DNA of 64,000 bases from Haloterrigena sp. KLK7 (GTDB lineage Archaea; Halobacteriota; Halobacteria; Halobacteriales; Natrialbaceae): NCBI RefSeq assembly GCF_037914945.1, contig NZ_CP149787.1:3596001-3660000 (forward strand). Direction: 5' to 3'. This document shows, one piece after another, positions 60,077-64,000 of the stretch (position 1 is the stretch's first letter; each line of letters starts with the position of its first letter). The notes beneath the pieces were generated by a model that saw only the letters and a list, made by a program, of their open reading frames with translations, was not told where the DNA came from and did no database searches. Made by a program: the position numbers and the translations under genes.

Positions 60077-61072
60077 ATGGACGATTCGACGAGCGAGAGG
60101 GAGTCGAAACCCGTCTCGAGCGACGGACTCGGCCGGTTCAAACGGTGGGTGTTGCTCGAGGGAAACCGGTCCGTGATCGCCGGACTGCTCGCGGTCGCGT
60201 TCGCGCTGGCGTTTCTCGCGCTCTCGATCTCCGAACTCGCGCCGCTGGCCGACGTGCAGTCGCTGTTCTACGTCTTCAGCGGGTTGATCTCGGGGAACTT
60301 CACGCTGATCACGGTCGTCGTCTCGATCAACCAGCTGTTGCTCTCCCAGGAACTGAAGTCGCCGGGGGAACTCGAGTCCGAGATCGAGGCGACCGTCGAC
60401 TACCGGGAGGAGATCGAAGCGGTCGCCGACCGGACCGCGCCGGCCGAACCCTCGGGGTTTCTCCGGCTCGTCGTCGAGAGCGCCCGACGGGAGGCCCAGC
60501 GGCTCGGCGGCACCACCGTCGGCGCGCTTCCGGAGTCGGGCCGCGACGAGGCCGACGAGATCGTGTCGGACCTCACCGCCGAGTTCGATCGAATCGATAC
60601 GCTGGTCGATCAGTCGGACGCCGGAATCTTCAACACGCTGTCGACGACCCTCGAGACGAACTTCGCCCGCGAGATCCAGCGTCTCGAGGAATTTCGCCGC
60701 GACTACGGCGACGATCTGCCGCCGGAGACCGACGACGCGATCGACGACCTGCTCGATCGGTTGCGGGAGATGGACATCGCCCGACAGTACTTCAAGTCGA
60801 TCTACCTGCAGGTCGAGCTCTCGCGACTGTCCCGGAACCTCCTCTACGCCGGGATCCCCGCCGTCGGCGTCGCGATCGGTTCGCTGTTCGTGCTGACGGG
60901 ACTGTCGGGGCCGCCCTTCGGTCGGCCGCTTCAGCGGATCGTCTTTCCGATCGCCGTCGCGGTGGGCGCGTTCCCGCTCGCGCTGCTGTTCGCGTACATC
61001 CTGCGAACCGCGACGGTCACCGAGCGGACGGCGGCGATCACGCCGTTCACGACGCCCGAGCAAGAGGTGTGA
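60077..61072 (+). CDS. Membrane protein with central helical domain
   Basis: A 331-residue protein. Two membrane helices lie at the N-terminus (VIAGLLAVAFALAFLALSIS, FYVFSGLISGNFTLITVVVS) and two at the C-terminus (LLYAGIPAVGVAIGSLFVLT, VFPIAVAVGAFPLALLFAYI). The central about 160 residues are an acidic helical domain (LESEIEATVDYREEIEAVAD, DTLVDQSDAGIFNTLSTTLE). The arrangement matches a family of haloarchaeal proteins with two flanking helix pairs and no known function. The ATG at 60077 is preferred; an ATG at 60059 adds six residues. It converges with the RecA-like gene. Confidence 0.78.
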   Translation: MDDSTSERESKPVSSDGLGRFKRWVLLEGNRSVIAGLLAVAFALAFLALSISELAPLADVQSLFYVFSGLISGNFTLITVVVSINQLLLSQELKSPGELESEIEATVDYREEIEAVADRTAPAEPSGFLRLVVESARREAQRLGGTTVGALPESGRDEADEIVSDLTAEFDRIDTLVDQSDAGIFNTLSTTLETNFAREIQRLEEFRRDYGDDLPPETDDAIDDLLDRLREMDIARQYFKSIYLQVELSRLSRNLLYAGIPAVGVAIGSLFVLTGLSGPPFGRPLQRIVFPIAVAVGAFPLALLFAYILRTATVTERTAAITPFTTPEQEV

Positions 61073-61103
61073 GGAGCGGGCGTCGGCCGCTGGTTCCGTC
61101 GGA

Positions 61104-61730
61104 TCAGGCGATGTCCCGACTCGTGTCGATCGCCACTTCCTCCGTCAACTCGAGTTTGATCGCCTCGGTCGGCTGGCTGCCGCCGCGGAACTTGGGAATC
61201 GTGAGGTGGTTCTCGAGGTCCGTCCCGGCGATTTCGGTCCGGAGGTCGAAGACGGCGTCGGCGGCGTGGTACGTCCGCGACCGGTTCGACGGCTCGTCGT
61301 TGCCCTTCAGGCAGTGGAGGACGGCGATCGAGCCGGTCTCGAGCATCTGTGACTTGAGGTCGTTGAGAAAGGCGATGTAGTCGTCGGCGTCGGCCCGCTC
61401 GAGGACGTCCATCGTGTCGATGATGAGGTTCGCGCCGTCGGGGAGCGCGCCGATGAGCCGGGTCGCCTCCTCGAGGAGGTCGTCGCCGGCGACGCGGCGG
61501 ACGGTCGGACTGCCGACCTCCGAGGGAGAGGACTCGATCGCGTGGCGGACGGCGTCGTCGGAGCGCTCGGTCGTGAGATAGAGCGTGCCGCGGGCGGCGG
61601 TGAGCTCGTAGAGGAGCAGTTCCGACTGGCTGGCTGGATCGGCGGTGTAGGCGACGATACACCCAGGTGGGAGCCCGCCGTCGAGCTTTCGGTCCAGCAC
61701 GTCGATTCCGGTATCCAGCCGACCGACCAT
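61104..61730 (-). CDS. RecA-like protein with degenerate Walker A (DUF7090-like)
   Basis: A 208-residue RadA/KaiC-superfamily protein. The N-terminus DTGIDVLDRKLDGGLPPGCI VAYTADPASQSELLLYEL has the RadA-like geometry, but the P-loop position reads TADPASQSE with no GKT/GKS. The Walker B strand is LIIDTMDVLE. No second Walker box or DNA-binding loop is obvious. It resembles a haloarchaeal family (DUF7090, from memory) related to, but distinct from, the DUF7504 protein at the left of the window. It probably binds but does not hydrolyse nucleotides. Confidence 0.78.
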   Translation of the reverse strand: MVGRLDTGIDVLDRKLDGGLPPGCIVAYTADPASQSELLLYELTAARGTLYLTTERSDDAVRHAIESSPSEVGSPTVRRVAGDDLLEEATRLIGALPDGANLIIDTMDVLERADADDYIAFLNDLKSQMLETGSIAVLHCLKGNDEPSNRSRTYHAADAVFDLRTEIAGTDLENHLTIPKFRGGSQPTEAIKLELTEEVAIDTSRDIA

Positions 61731-61881
61731 ACAATTGAGACCAATTACCGCAGCGCCCGCATAACTCTTTGGCTTCCGATTAGTTCGTGATCGAGAGACT
61801 GTCGCGGGACCGGTTCGGTTCGCGGTGTCATCGTCGCCGAAGGGAGAGATTCAAGGTGGAGGCAGGTCCCAACACGAACGA

Positions 61882-62835
61882 ATGCGCCACGATCACCTCA
61901 TCACGAGCAAACAACTCACGCGGGGGGATATCGAGACCATCCTCGACCGCGCGGCCGAGATCGACGCCGATCCGTCGGCCGTCGCCGACCGGCACACGAA
62001 CACGCTGCTCGGCCTCCTCTTTTTCGAACCGAGCACGCGAACGAAGATGAGCTTCGAGACCGCGATGAAACGGCTCGGCGGCGACGTCGTCGACATGGGG
62101 TCGGTCGAGTCCTCGAGCGTGAAGAAGGGCGAGACGCTGGCCGACACCGTCCGGGTCATCGAGGGGTACACCGACGCGCTCGTCCTGCGCCACCCCAAGC
62201 AGGGCGCGGCGAAGATGGCCAGCGAGTACGTCGACGTGCCGCTGTTGAACGCCGGCGACGGGGCGGGCCACCACCCCACCCAGACGATGCTCGATCTGTA
62301 CACCATCCGAGAGAACGCCGGGCTGGACGACCTCACGATCGGGATCATGGGCGACCTGAAGTACGGTCGAACCGTCCACTCGCTGGCCCACGCGCTGACG
62401 AACTTCGACGTCCGCCAGCACTTCGTCAGTCCGGAGAGCCTGCGCCTGCCCCGCGAGGTCGTCTACGACCTCCACCAGGCGGACGACGGCGCCGGTATCC
62501 GCGAACACGAGTCCCTCGAAGAGATCCTGCCCGAGCTGGACGTCCTCTACGTCACCCGAATCCAGCGCGAGCGGTTCCCCGACGAGCAGGAGTACCAGAA
62601 GGTCGCCGGCGAGTACCAGATCGGTCCCGAGACGCTCGAGGCGGCGGGCGACGACCTGACGATCATGCATCCGCTCCCCCGGGTCGACGAGATCGACCCG
62701 GCGATCGACGAGACCGACCACGCGGCCTACTTCGATCAGGCCCACAACGGCGTGCCGGTTCGGATGGCGCTGCTCGATCTGCTCTTGAGCGACGACGGGG
62801 CGACCGATCGAATCGGAGGTGCGGCCGATGAGTGA
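61882..62835 (+). CDS. pyrB: Aspartate carbamoyltransferase catalytic subunit
   Basis: A 317-residue PyrB, catalysing carbamoylation of aspartate in pyrimidine synthesis. Motifs are [20 protein letters not shown] (carbamoyl-phosphate site STRT), [60 protein letters not shown] (HPTQ), [19 protein letters not shown] and [20 protein letters not shown]. It overlaps the regulatory subunit by eight bases. The start at 61882 ([20 protein letters not shown]) is preferred over an in-frame ATG at 61825. Confidence 0.97.
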   Translation: MRHDHLITSKQLTRGDIETILDRAAEIDADPSAVADRHTNTLLGLLFFEPSTRTKMSFETAMKRLGGDVVDMGSVESSSVKKGETLADTVRVIEGYTDALVLRHPKQGAAKMASEYVDVPLLNAGDGAGHHPTQTMLDLYTIRENAGLDDLTIGIMGDLKYGRTVHSLAHALTNFDVRQHFVSPESLRLPREVVYDLHQADDGAGIREHESLEEILPELDVLYVTRIQRERFPDEQEYQKVAGEYQIGPETLEAAGDDLTIMHPLPRVDEIDPAIDETDHAAYFDQAHNGVPVRMALLDLLLSDDGATDRIGGAADE

Positions 62836-63316
62836 TACTCACGACCACCACGACGGCGATGACGATCACGAACTGCGGGTCAGCAAGATCCGGAGCGGGA
62901 CCGTCATCGACCACGTCCGCGGTGGACAGGCGCTGAACGTGCTGGCGATTCTCGGCATCGACGGCAGCGAGGGCGAGGAGGTCTCGGTCGGGATGAACGT
63001 CCCGTCGGACCGACTCGCGCGCAAGGACATCGTGAAGGTCGAAGGCCGGGAACTCAGTCAGGACGAGGTCGACGTCCTCTCGCTGATCGCGCCGGACGCG
63101 ACGATCAACATCGTCCGCGACTACGAGGTGATCGAGAAACACCGCGTCGAGCCGCCGGAGATCGTCGCTGGCGTGCTGTCCTGTCCGAACGCCGGTTGTA
63201 TCACGACCAGCGGCGAACCGGTCAGCTCCCGGTTCGAGGTGCTCGAAGACGGGGTGCGGTGTGACTACTGCGGGACGATCGTCCGGGACGAGATCGCCGG
63301 GCTGATCGATACCTGA
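62828..63316 (+). CDS. pyrI: Aspartate carbamoyltransferase regulatory subunit
   Basis: A 162-residue PyrI that binds ATP/CTP and allosterically controls PyrB. The N-terminal [20 protein letters not shown] carries an unusual His/Asp extension before the usual [20 protein letters not shown] start. The nucleotide-binding body follows ([20 protein letters not shown]). The C-terminal zinc domain has CPNAGC and CDYC (four Cys). The start lies inside the pyrB gene (overlap eight bases), so translation is coupled. Confidence 0.95.
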   Translation: MSDTHDHHDGDDDHELRVSKIRSGTVIDHVRGGQALNVLAILGIDGSEGEEVSVGMNVPSDRLARKDIVKVEGRELSQDEVDVLSLIAPDATINIVRDYEVIEKHRVEPPEIVAGVLSCPNAGCITTSGEPVSSRFEVLEDGVRCDYCGTIVRDEIAGLIDT

Positions 63317-63435
63317 CGGCCGTCCGACGACGTCCGGCCGTCCGCTGGCGCGCCCTGGAACCGGCAATCATTTCTTCATTTCTAGCGGCTCATCCAGAAT
63401 ATCTAAGTGGTAGCCGGGCGACCGATAGACTGTAC

Positions 63436-63555
63436 ATGTCCCGTACAGTGAAGTTCCTGGTTGCCCTGTTCGTCATCGCTGTCCTCTGGAAAGTCGTCAG
63501 TAGCGGCTCTTCTGACGTCGATATCGAGGAAATCGAGTACGAACCGGACGAATAA
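63436..63555 (+). CDS. 39-residue single-pass membrane peptide
   Basis: MSRTVKFLVALFVIAVLWKV VSSGSSDVDIEEIEYEPDE, a short membrane helix (about 4-21) with an acidic tail. It lies after pyrI in the same direction, downstream of an AT-rich block with CTAAG at 63400-63404. The basic N-terminus and acidic C-terminus suit insertion with the tail outside. I believe it is a real small gene, since the composition is haloarchaeal and homologous-looking short proteins occur in related species, but I cannot confirm this here. Confidence 0.55.
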   Translation: MSRTVKFLVALFVIAVLWKVVSSGSSDVDIEEIEYEPDE

Positions 63556-63776
63556 CAGCCCGTTTGCCGCTCGAAGGCGAGTCAGCGGTCGTCGCCCGGT
63601 GACCGCCGTCGGCCCTTTCTCGCATCCACCGATCGTCGGCTATAGTCGCCACTGAAACGAATCACACGCTGGTCGAAACGACGTCCTGCGATCAGGCGTG
63701 CCGTGACTTGCAGTGGATACGATAGTCTCCCACTCGAATCCGAACGGCTTACGGGAACGGCGCCGTACGCTGAGTT

Positions 63777-64000
63777 ATGTACGGCGTCGTCACGCGTAAC
63801 GCTGAAGAGGTCCGCTGGCCGGAGTTCGACCGCGGCTTCTACGAGGTCAAGGACGTGACCGGCCGGTCCGCCGACCCGATCGAGGACGGCGTGAACATGG
63901 TCTCCTGTTTCGGCGACAACGCCGCCGCGGACGCCGATCCGTCGCTGGTCCCCGTCGACGACATGGGACGGCCGGCCGATCGGGAGCGGGAGTACTTCGA
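63777..64000 (+). CDS. Start of an unidentified gene (truncated by the window)
   Basis: An open frame from the ATG at 63777 (MYGVVTRNAEEVRWPEFDRG FYEVKDVTGRSADPIEDGVN MVSCFGDNAAADADPSLVPV) to the window edge. The acidic bias and a short-strand pattern look like a real soluble haloarchaeal protein. The C-terminal part is missing, so I do not name a family. No signal or membrane segment is visible in the 74 residues present. Confidence 0.6.
   Translation, partial: MYGVVTRNAEEVRWPEFDRGFYEVKDVTGRSADPIEDGVNMVSCFGDNAAADADPSLVPVDDMGRPADREREYF

Noticed and set aside
59081-61063. A 660-codon minus-strand frame across the FKBP and membrane-protein genes
   Set aside because: The plus strand has two recognisable proteins there; the reverse frame is Arg/Asp/Val-rich without motifs.

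Overview
The window is ordinary chromosome of an extremely halophilic archaeon (class Halobacteria). The base composition is high in GC, CTCGAG is very frequent, and almost every protein is strongly acidic. Exported proteins carry twin-arginine signals, several of them with a lipobox. Promoters are haloarchaeal, with a TATA element about 25-30 bases before a leaderless start. The gene set is also archaeal: a 20S proteasome alpha subunit, RNase P protein subunits, SBDS, archaeal AdoMet synthetase, the PyrB/PyrI pair and Bat-type HTH regulators. The mix resembles the Natrialbales (Natrinema/Haloterrigena-like), but that placement is inference. I see no rRNA, tRNA, CRISPR array, insertion sequence or replication origin, and no region that looks recently transferred.

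Layout. 1-5.1 kb: a truncated membrane-anchored acidic protein, a RecA-like DUF7504 protein, a coiled-coil protein and a two-gene thiolase/OB-fold operon. 5.2-11 kb: hflX, a FUN14 protein, and the SBDS / proteasome alpha / RNase P (rnp2, rnp3) / methyltransferase cluster, which looks like the remnant of the archaeal exosome-proteasome superoperon. 11-20 kb: the regulator TbsP, a stand-alone CHAT (caspase-like) protein, glyA, unknown acidic proteins, a Tat-exported serine hydrolase and folD. 20-33 kb: an OPT transporter coupled to a PqqD-like protein, a zinc-ribbon protein, a glycosylation-site-rich lipoprotein, a PadR regulator, an MgtC/DUF4010 membrane protein, a class III aminotransferase, purD and a probably frameshifted DUF6498 membrane protein. 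33-38 kb: a DUF1998 helicase next to a DEDD exonuclease, resembling the bacterial MrfA/MrfB repair pair. 38-48 kb: a membrane-protein pair, thyA-folA, a degenerate HMA protein, a large MEDS/PAS/GAF histidine kinase, a YyaL-type protein and a surface protein. 48-57 kb: thioredoxin, cysteine synthase, a lipoprotein, small zinc proteins, a Bat-type regulator, thiI, an MFS transporter and a serine hydrolase whose reading frame is broken at a (GA)6 repeat. 57-64 kb: AdoMet synthetase, a CYTH protein, an FKBP with a GGM tail, a membrane protein, a RecA-like protein, pyrB-pyrI, a 39-residue membrane peptide and the start of an unidentified gene.

Functional threads. One-carbon and nucleotide metabolism recurs (glyA, folD, thyA, folA, purD, pyrBI, AdoMet synthetase). 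RNA processing, ribosome maturation and protein turnover are grouped at 5-11 kb. The observations most worth following are the GA-repeat frameshift (a possible on/off switch for an exported hydrolase), the MrfAB-like operon, the solitary CHAT protein and the thiolase whose nucleophilic Cys is Ser.
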